NCBI RefSeq assembly: GCF_001039355.2 | Contig: NW_019775590.1 | Coordinates: forward strand, 1-64,000 | DNA length: 64,000 bases | Reading direction: 5' to 3' | DNA from: Lingula anatina | Lineage: Eukaryota > Brachiopoda > Lingulata > Lingulida > Lingulidae | In this document: positions 47,859 to 58,623 of the stretch, in pieces | Layout of the letters: every line of letters begins with the position of its first letter | Numbering within the stretch: the stretch's first letter is position 1 | The notes under the pieces: generated by a model | What the model was told of the DNA's origin: nothing | The model's input: only the letters and a program-made list of their open reading frames with translations | Databases searched by the model: none | Made by a program: the position numbers and the translations under genes

Positions 47859-49329
47859 GGGAGGAGCAGCTGTACATAGCACCAGCAGCGGCAGAAGCAA
47901 CGACAGTAGCATTAGAAGTAGTGTCTGGTAATAGTAAAAGCTCAATCTATTTACTGTACTCGTGTGATGATCGATCGAGTTTAAAGAAAATGCAGTCTAA
48001 AGCTCGTTTACGGCTGATTCAGTTTATCTCTTCGCATGTCGAATTTATTTGAGTCGTATAAGAAACAAGTACAATTGGTTTATATATGCGTTAACGGGAA
48101 TCCAAGATCCACCGATGCTCGGTTTGTATGAACATTTAAGATATTACAATATAGTAACCACGAAAAGAGAACGTTACCTACGAAGAAAACTATCCCTGAT
48201 GCACTAATCAAGGCTAAATTATATAATGTCTTTTAAATTATATATACATGCATATGTGTATAACAAAGTTAGTTTTTAAATGTATGTTAACATTGAAACT
48301 CCTGGAGCCTACGTGGAGCAGGTAAATTCAAATGGACTCCCTTGGCTTCTCCAGGTTACGATGTTTAATACCTCGACCCAGGCGTTGTTACTGCGTGAAC
48401 AGTTCAAAGGCATTCCTCCAGCTGGTACGGATACAGGTGTTATCGACGACACTCCTCTACCACGGAGCCTGCATCGGTTGTTTCTGCATCTCCATTGCGG
48501 TATTTCGAAGTTGTATTCCACTGTCAGCTGACATATAAGCGTTACGATAGGCTGAAATTGGAATACGTGTAGGTGAAACGAGTGCTGATAAAGAAACAAC
48601 AGAATTTACATGTCAACGATATTTTTTTTAGCTATAAAGAAAAGAACACCAAGTCTAAATGGGTTATATACGTCACGTTACTAAGTGAATGAATTTACAG
48701 CGCTGAGATATACCATCTTATATCTCATTTTATAGGGCATTGGAGTTGTAGGGTTATAGCAACCTGAAAATCATTCGTATGTTTATTGTACGAATAGCAA
48801 ATTCCTCTGGTGTTTCGTGCGTGTCTGTGGGCGTGTACGTATGTGTACATTATGTTTGTAACTCCACCGACATACCATCAGGAAATCAACTATTTGTCTC
48901 TCCACTCCCATCCTTCTTAAACCAATGCAGTCATATGACCTGTTATTGCAGTCGAGGCGCACTTCGCAGCGGGTTCCCACAACTACGTACACAAAAATAA
49001 ACGAATTAGCCTTTCTTTGTCTCAAACCTCGGGCTATATGGCAAAATTCATCAAAAGGTAAACATTGTGTGTTAGACTTTTGCCTAGCAAATAAATATCA
49101 TATGAATGTTAACTTTTCCCTTAATCACTAAAGTATATTCAGTTTTGCACCGTTGAGAAAATTACGACCTACTACATTTAATCTAATTTTCTAATTGTTC
49201 AGTCGCTCTCGTACAGAGATGGATACTGACTAAATTCACTTGCATGATTATTACAATCCCAAATCACAAAGTAATAATTAATAGAACAAAAACAAAAATA
49301 ATAAAAACAAATATTAAAAACACACTTAC
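45358..49329. other. Intergenic between P450 gene A and the Cys-rich gene
   Basis: Includes the upstream (promoter) side of gene A. No coding exon is supported. A GT run followed by a G tract lies at 47827-47862. A segment at 48300-48540 is open in several frames on both strands (for example minus-strand 48309-48599); it has acceptor- and donor-like sites, but phases do not join it convincingly to a neighbour. A copy of the 38680 repeat sits at 47990-48140. Confidence 0.4.
47990..48140. repeat. Dispersed repeat, second copy
   Basis: See 38680-38845: same words in the same order, including TCGAATTTATTTGAG and TCCACCGATGCTCGGTT. Confidence 0.65.
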
Positions 49330-49755
49330 TATTTCTACACATTCCGTTCCGACCCGGAATTGACGTCAGAGGACAAAGACAAACCTGGGGGGAGCCCGTA
49401 ATTACCGAAAACAACGGGTTCGTCACACATCGGGTGCCATCGCCACAAGACAGTGGTGGGTAAATGGTGCCGTTCCCCGCCGACGAACAAGGACTGAATA
49501 AGCTTGTGCTCAGATCGTTTGTAAAACCTGGGAATACATTCATCATTTATTCATTCATTCATAAAGCCATAAAGTCTCAACCTGCTGTTAATGGACAATA
49601 AATGGATGATTTCTGCCGCAACACTAATAACTACCACGTACTTATGATATGGTTGTCAAAATTGTTCACTTTTCTGTATGGAGATATCTTTTATAATCAC
49701 CTGAAGAGCGTACGACTACCACGGTGAACTTACCTGTGAAGGGTGGTAAACTCAT
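49330..49755 (-). CDS. Cys-rich, EGF-like fragment of an unrecognised small gene (two exons seen)
   Basis: The first coding exon 49755-49734 reads MSLPPFTG with an in-frame stop upstream of the ATG and a strong donor (CACAG|GTAAGT). The second, 49527-49330, starts after CCCAG in matching phase and ends at a strong donor (AATA|GTAAGT). It encodes a Cys-rich segment with spacing like an EGF module (SPCSSAGNGT, SCGDGTRCV, QVCLCPLTSIPGRNGMC). No signal peptide is visible at this start, which is odd for such a domain, so an upstream exon or another start may exist. The 3' part was not found; joining to an acceptor near 48530 would give a short tail ending in a stop. It lies between the two P450 genes on the same strand. 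Confidence 0.5.
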
Positions 49756-50439
49756 TTTCCACTGCTAAATGCTGATCTGGAAAACTAAAAGCGCAAAAAA
49801 TAACATGGCATGTAAAATAGCAGAAGCTGAAAACAACACAAAAAACATTTCTAAAAACATGGCATCGCTAACATTACGTGTAATCTGGTGAAAAGTATAA
49901 AGTCTTCTTGTATTTACTTGCGGGTGCGTCGCTGGTGAGAAAAGGGAAGGACGTATATACCTTGCACGTCTAGTGTACGTCGTCTCTACGAGCTTTTTAG
50001 CCCATCTTTTACAGTCGCGCTGGCTTTAATAGAAAGCCGATTATATCTCCTGGTCAACGAGAGGCTACCCGTTATCAGACGTATGCATTTAAATTATATT
50101 GATGATAATTAATAAGGAATAAGGGACTTATAACCGACCATTATGATCTCTTTCCCGATAATGCTGTGTTTCGGTATGCGTGCATATGCAAACTACATTG
50201 TGGAAATCGACCGTGATGATCTCCACCTCGATAATGTTGCATCTCGTGTCGCCAGTTATTTCCCAATTTTTCACGTCCTTTGTGCCTGTAATTTTATCGT
50301 CAGTCAAAAACTATACATTGATATAACATATATATTTGACATATGCACACTTTAGAGTTGAAAAACACATTTCGCAAAAGACGGACGGTATGAAATATGA
50401 ACTTAAGCTAGAAAAATGACCAACAATAGTGAAATGACA

Positions 50440-51450
50440 TTGTAAATTCCGTTGTTGCACCATCCAAGTTGCAAACCATGGACAAATTTACGAAGGGACT
50501 TGAAACACGGCATCTTCATTTGAAGACATCTGCGTTCGGGTAAACATTCGCCCATTGTGTCAGATAAGCTGTTTTGATAGCTCCACGGGTCCGTGATGTA
50601 TGATTTATAACTGGTTTTTACACTAGAAATACTTTTCGATCGGATAATAGTCAAAGACAAGCATGCTACACTACAATTATACAATTCTGAATGCTCATTT
50701 TACGGCAACAAACAAGATCGCCTGCACCATATTGGGCATTTTTAATTTCTCCATGAACAAACATATGAAATTTTCATCTAGCTTCCAAATTGAGACAACA
50801 AATTTTACTTTTACTTAGTCCCTATAAGTTTCTTACCTTATCCACCCGAAGGTCTGCCTCATGCTATCGCCATCTACCAGTCAAAAAAAAAAAATAATAA
50901 AATAAAAAAAATAAATAAATAAATAAATAAAAAAATAAAAAAATAAAAATAATAATAATAATAATCTACACGCCTGAATAAAATAAAAATAAAAAAACGC
51001 ATCGATATGCGCTCTACCTGCATTACCTGTGATCCAAACGCAGGTGGTTTCACGAACAACTCGCGCTAAACCGATTCTCCGTTAATCTCGCCCCGCCACA
51101 CCAGTCCCTTCGTTATTATGTTCGTTACAATGTCCAAGTACAAGCCAAAATCTCAGATTCTACTCTGCGTGATACTGTCTTGTATGTATCAAAACACCAG
51201 AAAAGATTTTCATTAAGATATGCTGTACAGTGCGGTCTGATTTACATGTAGGCTTAACTCATGAAATGAACGTCGTATCAGCAGTGGGGAATCTTTAGAA
51301 TACTGACCGGCTGAGACCCAAACTCGAAACCAGTTTTACAAATCTTGTTTATGGATCTGGACTCTGAAATACATGTTTTCCTTGTGCGTCCTTATACCTG
51401 AATATTGTACTCACAGTTCCCGACTAATAGAAATTACCAAATATTTTGCA
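50440..51450. repeat. Duplicated segment, copy 1 (pair at 53775-54530)
   Basis: Shares with 53775-54530 the blocks TGACATTGTAAATTC, GTTGTTGCACCATC, CAAAATCTCAGATTCTACTC, CGTGATACTGTCTTG, GGCTGAGACCCAAACTCGAA and GAATATTGTACTCACAG, in the same order, with unequal spacing between them. Copy 1 lacks the element that interrupts copy 2. Confidence 0.7.
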
Positions 51451-51789
51451 TTTCTTCCGTTTTTGTCGTTTTTATATTTCAGATCTTCGCACTTGACTTG
51501 ATTCATGCTTATAACAATTATACCAACTTCCATCGGTAGCGACCCCTGTTAATAGTTTTAAAATGTTAACTTTATTAATTATATCATATTATTGTCACCA
51601 TTCACATTATTGTCACCATTCGTTTATTTGGCACAATCAGTTTTTACAAGACTTTCAACTATTACCTTCATATGGACAACAGCTTAGCCACGTGAATGAA
51701 ATACATAGTCAAATTCCGTACGTTATCGGATAGTTAATAGTAAAACAATGAATGATAAGCACGAGAAAATGTAAGAAGAAGGCTATCGA

Positions 51790-52080
51790 AAAGCAAAAAT
51801 GTGCATCTCTGTTCTCCCACAAATGACTAATAATAAGTACACGTTATAGAAGTTAGGTAGAAGAAAACTCGCTGTTAATATTCGCAATGTTTTTGCAGCA
51901 GAATTGAGGTACTGTACTTGTTCGCCCACAAGTCCACATAGTAGTAATTACGCACAAGGAAATGTTCACAATGTTTTTGCTGCAGATTTTAGATAAAAAC
52001 CTCTTGGCTCAAATAATGACTAAGTCTGTGAAGTAGAAATTAAGGAGGAGACCTGCTGATAATATTCGCAATGTTTTTGC
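51790..52080. repeat. Degenerate ~93-bp tandem repeat, three units
   Basis: The phrase TTC(G/A)CAATGTTTTTGC recurs near 51882, 51973 and 52067 (spacing about 91-94 bp), preceded in each unit by an AAGTAGAAATTA or AGTTAGGTAGAAG-like stretch. Divergence is high. Confidence 0.6.
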
Positions 52081-52177
52081 AAAAAAAAAAAAAAAAAAAA
52101 GAAAAAATGAAACAGGATAGAGATGCCTTGAAATTGAGCAGTAAAAAAACATAGTTATCAAACCAGGCTGCTGTACA

Positions 52178-52294
52178 GGTATTTAGACCACGGTGAAAGT
52201 GAAGAACAAAAGACTCAGACGTGGTGTAACTTGCATAACCGCACGTCTCGCATGAATGCGTTATAACCTGTTCATAGACCGTGGTCTAAATAAG
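52178..52294. repeat. Perfect 14-bp inverted repeat framing ~90 bp
   Basis: ATTTAGACCACGGT on the left and ACCGTGGTCTAAAT on the right. A further inverted pair follows (ATAGACCCCTCGTCAGCG with CGCTGACTCGGGGTCTAT, about 52300-52365). Confidence 0.7.
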
Positions 52295-52424
52295 ATAGAC
52301 CCCTCGTCAGCGGGGGTTATGTGACATCCACTCGTGCGACCCTCGCTGACTCGGGGTCTATCTATTACTTATACTTCTCTTTGGCGCATACACTAGTACA
52401 GTGTATACATACCTAGGGATGTTA

Positions 52425-52665
52425 TATGACCGTGGCGATATGATGATCACTGAAGCCTGTCCATTTAGGCAAGCTTCAGTGGAGATCGAGGGCAACCTCG
52501 AGCCGCTACACAAAAATGTCTCGCTTCACTCGACATTTCTGCGTAGTGTCTCTCGGAAACCTCGGATTTAACCTCGATGTAGTCTAGAATTTCACGACTA
52601 CATCTTGGTTAAATCAGTCGAGGTCTCTTAAATGCCGAAAGCCAAAGACAGAGTGATCATGTGAC
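52425..52665. repeat. Complex foldback region with nested hairpins
   Basis: Outer arms GATGATCACT and AGTGATCATG; inside are CACTGAAGC/GCTTCAGTG, GAGGGCAACCTC, CTACACAAAAATGTCTCG/CGACATTTCTGCGTAG, and ATGTAGTC/GACTACAT hairpins in succession. No ORF. May be a composite MITE. Confidence 0.6.
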
Positions 52666-52799
52666 CTTCTTGGCATCAAGAGAATAGTTGCTTGCGTTTT
52701 AGACCTACCAGTAGACAAATTTAAAATCTCTCACGCTATTAAAAAAAATAGCATAAACTTTTCACGTTTAACAATTATTATTTATCATTTTATTACACT

Positions 52800-52850
52800 A
52801 ATTCATATCATATGATATCATATCATATCATATCATATCATATCATATGG
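52800..52850. repeat. (ATATC)n pentanucleotide microsatellite
   Basis: Repeated TCATA/ATATC units over about 45 bp. Confidence 0.9.
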
Positions 52851-52984
52851 GTATGGTTTGAAAAGGGGGATTAGTTTATATTTAAGCCACACGTGCATAC
52901 AAATTATTTGTAAATCTATAACTTTTTAACGAGGGTTGTGCTATTTACCTTTTGTTTTTAAGCTGTTCATTCTTTCTCTTTACC

Positions 52985-53400
52985 AGATATATCGGTAAAA
53001 ATCAAATGTATATCCCCTTTGAACTTGTAATTACGTGTAGCACATGAATGCTCTGAAAACCAGCACATGTATATTCCGAAACCGCCTCGTGGTAAAAAAA
53101 TGTCACCAAAACGTAGAATTACTACTCCTGTGGACTTGAAATAAACATCCGTTTGATTTTGACTATATTCCGTAACCGCCTCGTCGTCAGAAATGACAAT
53201 AAAAACTAGAATTATTATTCCCGTGAATTTGTAATAAACATCCGTCGATTTTGAATATATTCCGAAACTGCCTCGTTGTCAGAAATATCACCAAAAAGTA
53301 CATTTCTTTCTCCTTTGCACTTGTGGAAAATTAGTTTGACTAGATTCCGGTCCGACGCTCCTTTTTTTTATCAGAAATGTCACTAAAAAGTAGAGGTTTT
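52985..53400. repeat. Degenerate ~100-bp tandem repeat, about four units
   Basis: Units begin TATATTCCG(A/T)AACCGCCTCG, then GTCAGAAATG(A/T)CA and AAAA(C/G)TAGAATTA, then ACTTG(A/T)AATAAACATCCG and GATTTTGA. Starts near 53070, 53165, 53255 and 53343, with a weaker unit before. Copies differ by 15-30 percent by eye. Confidence 0.7.
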
Positions 53401-53774
53401 GCCTTGGGACCTTGTTTCCGCAGCAGTCCCAGCTAAGTGTGGCTCAGCTGAGACGCGCATGGTCAGTGTCGACGGTTGATTAAATACTTCTCAAGCCAGT
53501 TGAACGTCCACGACAAGTATTTAGCAAAAATTGACCAAATTGGTCAGACATTACGTAAGAATTTGGCGGGAGGTGACCAGCACACGTGGACGCTCGAGGT
53601 GTTATGGCATATATCGCTCGGGTGACAGTGTATTATCTCGCACATAAAGTAGAAGGCTGCTCCTGTAACGCATGAAGCGGTGAAACGTAACGCGGTGAAT
53701 CAGTATACCTCATTTCTTCTGAGATTTTGTGAAGCATGCATGATTACAGTAGAATGCTACTTCTGAGGAATATA

Positions 53775-54530
53775 TGACATTGTAAATTCAAGCTTGTCTC
53801 ACTGCGCCAGCTGTTGCACCATCAATATTCTAAACCAAAATCTCAGATTCTACTCCGCGTGATACTGTCTTGCATATATTAAAATCTTGCATAAGAGGCT
53901 TGTTCAATACAGTATATCTTAGATTTTCATTATGATATGCTGCAGAGTGCGATACAAACCCCTTAATCCAAGCAACCGCAGGGGAAATCTGGGCACCGTT
54001 TTTATTTCCGTTACGCCCCTTTTTATTGTCGCAAGCAGTGATTGTTTCAAAATCGGTTTTAACAGAAGGCGGTTCGGTCTTAGATGTATACGCTCATGAT
54101 ATAAATGCTGTATCAGCAAGTGGGCAATATTTAACGGCTGAGACCCAAACTCGAAAACAAATGTACAGCTCCTGTTTATAAACTTTACTCCGAAATACAT
54201 GCATTATTTGGGCGTCCACAGGCTAGAATACAGTGGCGGATTTAGAGGGGAGGGTCAGGGGGGTCTTGAACCCCCCTTCGATTTCTGAAAAAAATCACAC
54301 CAAATATTATCTCTTCAAATTAGAATTTTGACTAGCCGAATTATAGTTCTGAACCGTACCAAATGGCATTGTTCGCCCTCTAAAATACCCAAATTTTCCG
54401 CGGACCCCCCCTTCATCGGGCCCCGTACCCCACGCCAAGGGGGGGGGGAGGGTCGGCTTCGCATCCCCCCCCCCCCCCCGGAATATTGTACTCACAGTTG
54501 ACTACGAAAGATAAATACAAATGTCCGAAC
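53775..54530. repeat. Duplicated segment, copy 2, interrupted by a MITE
   Basis: Collinear with 50440-51450. Contains extra sequence near 53960-54090 and the element at 54231-54480, both absent from copy 1. Confidence 0.7.
54231..54480. mobile_element. ~250-bp CAGTGGCGGAT element with filled/empty site evidence, TSD GAATA
   Basis: Starts CAGTGGCGGATTTAGA and shares its interior with 41913-42178 (CGATTTCTG, TTTGACTAGC, AAATGGCA). It ends in a poly-C tract, so the right terminal repeat is lost or collapsed. GAATA occurs on both sides (54226-54230, 54481-54485) and only once in the paralogous empty site near 51402. Confidence 0.8.
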
Positions 54531-54813
54531 ATGGAATAATTCCAGTTTCCCCTCTTACAGGTAGTACCTGTCATTTCTGACACCCTTGTATCCCCTTTCT
54601 CCCCCGCATCGTTAGTCTCACACAACGGTATTTTCTACATCCAATCATTACTCCCCCACTTGTATACCCCCGGTTAAAATGAAATATAAACATATAATTA
54701 TCACTTTTGAAGCTTGAATGAAAGTACAACCTTTTTATGCTATCAAAAATGCGCCTTCCCAGTCCGAAAGTGAGTTTTTTCCGAATCAGCATTAAAAATG
54801 TGGAGGAGTAAAG

Positions 54814-55106
54814 CAGGGGCGTAACCAGGCAAACGCACGGATGCATTGTGCGTACAATTATTTAGGCCAACCATGATATTATTCTCTATAAAATGAGTGT
54901 ACAGGCACTGAGTACATTAGAGCACTGAAATTGCCGGAATATTTAAAACTTTGTGATGATTTTATTACTAGTGAAAGCTTTGAGCAATGATATTTGGCAC
55001 ATATGGATTAGGATATCCTTTATCTGTTGCGGAAGTCTACATTTAGCTGTACCTGGGAATTTGAAAATCCGTGCGTACAATTTTAAAAGGTCTGGGTCCG
55101 CCCCTG
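54814..55106. mobile_element. ~293-bp element with CAGGGGCG ends and imperfect 5-bp flank repeat
   Basis: Left end CAGGGGCGTAACCAGG, right end CTGGGTCCGCCCCTG, inverted with one gap; flanks TAAAG and TAACG match at four of five bases. CGCACGGAT / ATCCGTGCG also pair inside. Older than the copies at 10204 and 41913. Confidence 0.65.
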
Positions 55107-55218
55107 TAACGATGCAGTGGCGTGTAGATACGAGTTCTAATTTTGCTAGCCTACAGGAAGTAAACACTGCAGATTTAGTTTTAACTGGTACTTCAATAGC
55201 TTTTATTAAAAGGAAGTT

Positions 55219-55350
55219 CATGCCTACCCAACTACCAGACGCTGCACCGAATGATCCAGAATTCACCGTATGGTAAATCGGATGGCGCAGTCGGTTTTCA
55301 GGTTTTGTGTCGGTACACGCTTCGAAGTATCAGATGTGACACCCTCTTGG
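55219..55350. mobile_element. Partial relative of the CAGGCCTACCC MITE
   Basis: Begins CATGCCTACCCAACTACC and keeps words of the 31533 element in order (ATCCAGAATT, TAAATCGGA, TTTTCA, AAGTATCA). The right arm is absent. Confidence 0.6.
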
Positions 55351-56608
55351 TGGTGTATGGATACGAGTTCTAATTTTCGGTGTAAAAGAAACATTTTTAC
55401 ACTAAAAGAGCAGAATAGACCATGCGTGAGGCCGTAGGCCACAGATCGTGACGTAGTAGGCCACAACTTACTCTACGTTCACTGTACGCGTTCAATGTCG
55501 AGCTGAAACTCTCCATGAGGTGATCTACAGTACTGTGCATGAGTACGCCACCTTGCCACCGTTCTTCTATATATTGAGTGACACATTTGCAGTGATTGAA
55601 ACGAGGCTTGCGGGTGTGCGTGTTTATATACAAACAGACAAAAGTTAGCCATTTGTTGGATGTACATGGATTTGCATTATGAAAAAAGTAAATAAATCTG
55701 AATGGTCAATATTCATTACACGGATGTCCCAAAGAATAAATGTCAATGTTATGTAGGCCTACAGGTTCAACCTTTGCGATGGCGCTCTTACGGTAGCCAA
55801 CAAGGTGGAAAATGCTTTACTAGCACAAAAGTTCTTTGTGAAATGCGTTTGAGGTGACAGTATTGATTTCTCCGGTGAGGTTAAAGCAATTAGTGCACCA
55901 TTCAAACTCGTCATCATCAAAAATACTGCATTTATTTTACCTTTAGCACCGATACTGTTTTTTTAATTATGGTATAATTTTTTTTTGGTATTTATTCTTG
56001 TAAATTAGATAACGTGTTGATATAGTTTAAAACGGGCTTATATCTGATAGTTAAACAGCAATGCGTTTGGGGGCAGAGTGTTACACGGCTTTAACCGAAA
56101 TAATTACATGTAATTCTACCGACATCGTTCCACTTCTTATCTAAACGGTACAATTTGAAATAAAATGTTTATACTGAGCACAACAAAGATAATCTCCATT
56201 TTTTTATTTAAGCAAAACTGAATATTCATGACTCAACATTTTGTTTATTAAAGCCATTACTGTATTAAAATTGGCGTACAAATAACTCAATTAACGAATT
56301 ATTTGGTTCATAACTATCATACCCCCCATGCAGATAGATATCCACGTTACCAGTATTAAAAAATCCAATGCTACCCAGTACATGTGTCTTGTTACATATT
56401 TTTATATTGCATTTAATCTTGCAATTCATCACTCTGTCAATGTAATTCCGGATACATTTATGTGAATGCATGCAATCCCATGATATTTCTTAGCCATCTA
56501 GATCTTCGTGTCTTTACCAGTAGAATGTTACGTTTTAATTACAGTTAATAAGTTCAAACACTGAAAACTTCCTCCGGATCAGTTTAAAAACATTTCTGAC
56601 ACCAAAAA

Positions 56609-58237
56609 TTACATTCTTTTCTTCACGATGATCTTCTGAGGTTTAGGTACACAGGTAAATTCTGCCATTGCAGGCTCGAAGTCTGGCTTTTGTCCGTGTG
56701 GAAAGCTCACCTCAAACCGACTGAAAAACAATGCCTGTAAAGAAAATGTACCTTTGAATTGCAAAATGAAATAATAAAATTAACATACAAACATAACTGC
56801 TATGTTAAACTTACAGTGCAGTTAGTGTCTTCAAAATGAAATGTAGGTACTGGTATGTATTCAAACATTCAGGAACCTATAGGTAAATTAAATCTATTGA
56901 TATAAAAAAAGTATTTCAAAACATCACCGCTATGATTATAAAACCTTATAAATAATAATCTTGATTTCAATGTTATATATTGATTTTTGATAAGACCACC
57001 ATAAACATAAATTCCCATTCTTATGCGAAATAGGCAAGCTAACAGCAAAATGATAAAAATGATACTGATAGTATCGAAACTACCAGTACAATGTATGTCT
57101 GAAATTTTGTATATTGAGCACACACAGTAATCATATCAAAACACCATGTGTCATGGTAAACACAATATATACATAATTGTTTTCTTGTCCACCCACCGAA
57201 ATCATCATAAGGTTTGCCCTGCCAACTGATTCTCCCACACATTTCCTTTTGCCACTGCTGAACGGAATCCAAATTTTGTTGTCAACCTCTTTCAAGCTGC
57301 CGTCATTGTTAATAAACCTCTCTGGCTTGAAAACCTCCGGCGACTCCCAGTTTTTCGGGTCATGGTGGATTGCCATAATGTTTGCATACAGCACAGTGCC
57401 TTTGGGGATATCGTACGCACCTACATGTAGATGGGAACTGACATTTATAGGCAATGTAATAAATATGATCCCAGGTATAAAAGCTACATGTGCACGTAAA
57501 TGGTTGGAAGTTCTCTTCATACAACCGATAAGCACATGTTCATAGAACACGCACTTTATATTGAATACAAAAGGTGTCGCGATCGAGCAACATTCAATTA
57601 AAAGATGTAAGTAACAGGAATAATAATTCAGCTGAAATCGAAGGTGATTTGGTGATTTTGTTTGGTTCGACCATAACGTATAATGTTTAAGCAGCACATT
57701 TCTTTACATTTTTTGTATGTGATTTGAGATCATAGAGGGATTATGTCTAACCTAGTTTGGTGTCACAGAGTGCTTGATGACCTACAGCTACTGGAGCAGG
57801 AGGGCGCATGCGCAAAACCTCTCGCTGAATAGCCTCGCTGTAAGGCAATTTATGTCTGCAGTGACGAAGTCCACTGATGTCGTCGCCTGAAAAGGAATAA
57901 GTGAAAGCATATTTACATGATTGTTATCATTTTTAAATGATGCACTAATTGAATCAAACATGTTCACAGCAATATAAAAGAGTCCAGAAAATAGACAACA
58001 TTTTCTAGATTTCTGAAATTAGGCTTAATTGCCAATTGTTTCCATTCGTATATTTATATAAATATACAAAAGATTAAACATTGAACTGTTTATACCTAAG
58101 GCGTCTAACTCCTTGTGTAGTTTTGTCTGAACATCTGGATTATCGGCTATATACATAATCATCCACTTCAACGTGTCAACCGTGGTCTGCGTTCCAGCTA
58201 AATATAGAAACCGCTACCGATCAATATAGAAACAATA

Positions 58238-58278
<41 letters not shown>

Positions 58279-58585
58279 TTGTATTGAGCGCTACATACTT
58301 CATGTTTAAAAACAGTATTCATGAAAAAGCATCATTCGCACTGTCATGCAGTAACAAATAAATCTTGGAAAAAAATACACCATGCATATGCATGTATCAA
58401 ATGAGTAACTGGAATAATCAAGTCACTATACCAAAGAATATATCCAATAGGGTGTGGCGTATGCGAGTGTCAGTAAGCGACTCTTTGGCGTTGTCATCAC
58501 TCTCGGCTCCCATTTCTTCCTTCAGTAGCAAAATTTGATCCATAATATCTCTAAGGTTACCTTTGAAATAAAATGTCGTAATCTA

Positions 58586-58623
<38 letters not shown>

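Larger units (their letters stand above)
49756..56608. other. Repeat-rich intergenic block between P450 genes
   Basis: About 6.8 kb without a supported gene. It is built of duplicated segments, hairpins, tandem repeats and MITE insertions (listed separately), with AT microsatellites at 50882-50965 and a poly-A at 52080-52100. Open frames here (50143-50355, 50403-50684, 54953-55276 and others) have no domain or splice support. Confidence 0.5.

Noticed and set aside
48280-48599. Protein-like open frames on both strands (including a 96-aa minus ORF)
   Set aside because: Several frames are open at once, no family is recognised, and the splice phases do not link it to the Cys-rich exons except through a short tail. 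Coding status cannot be decided.
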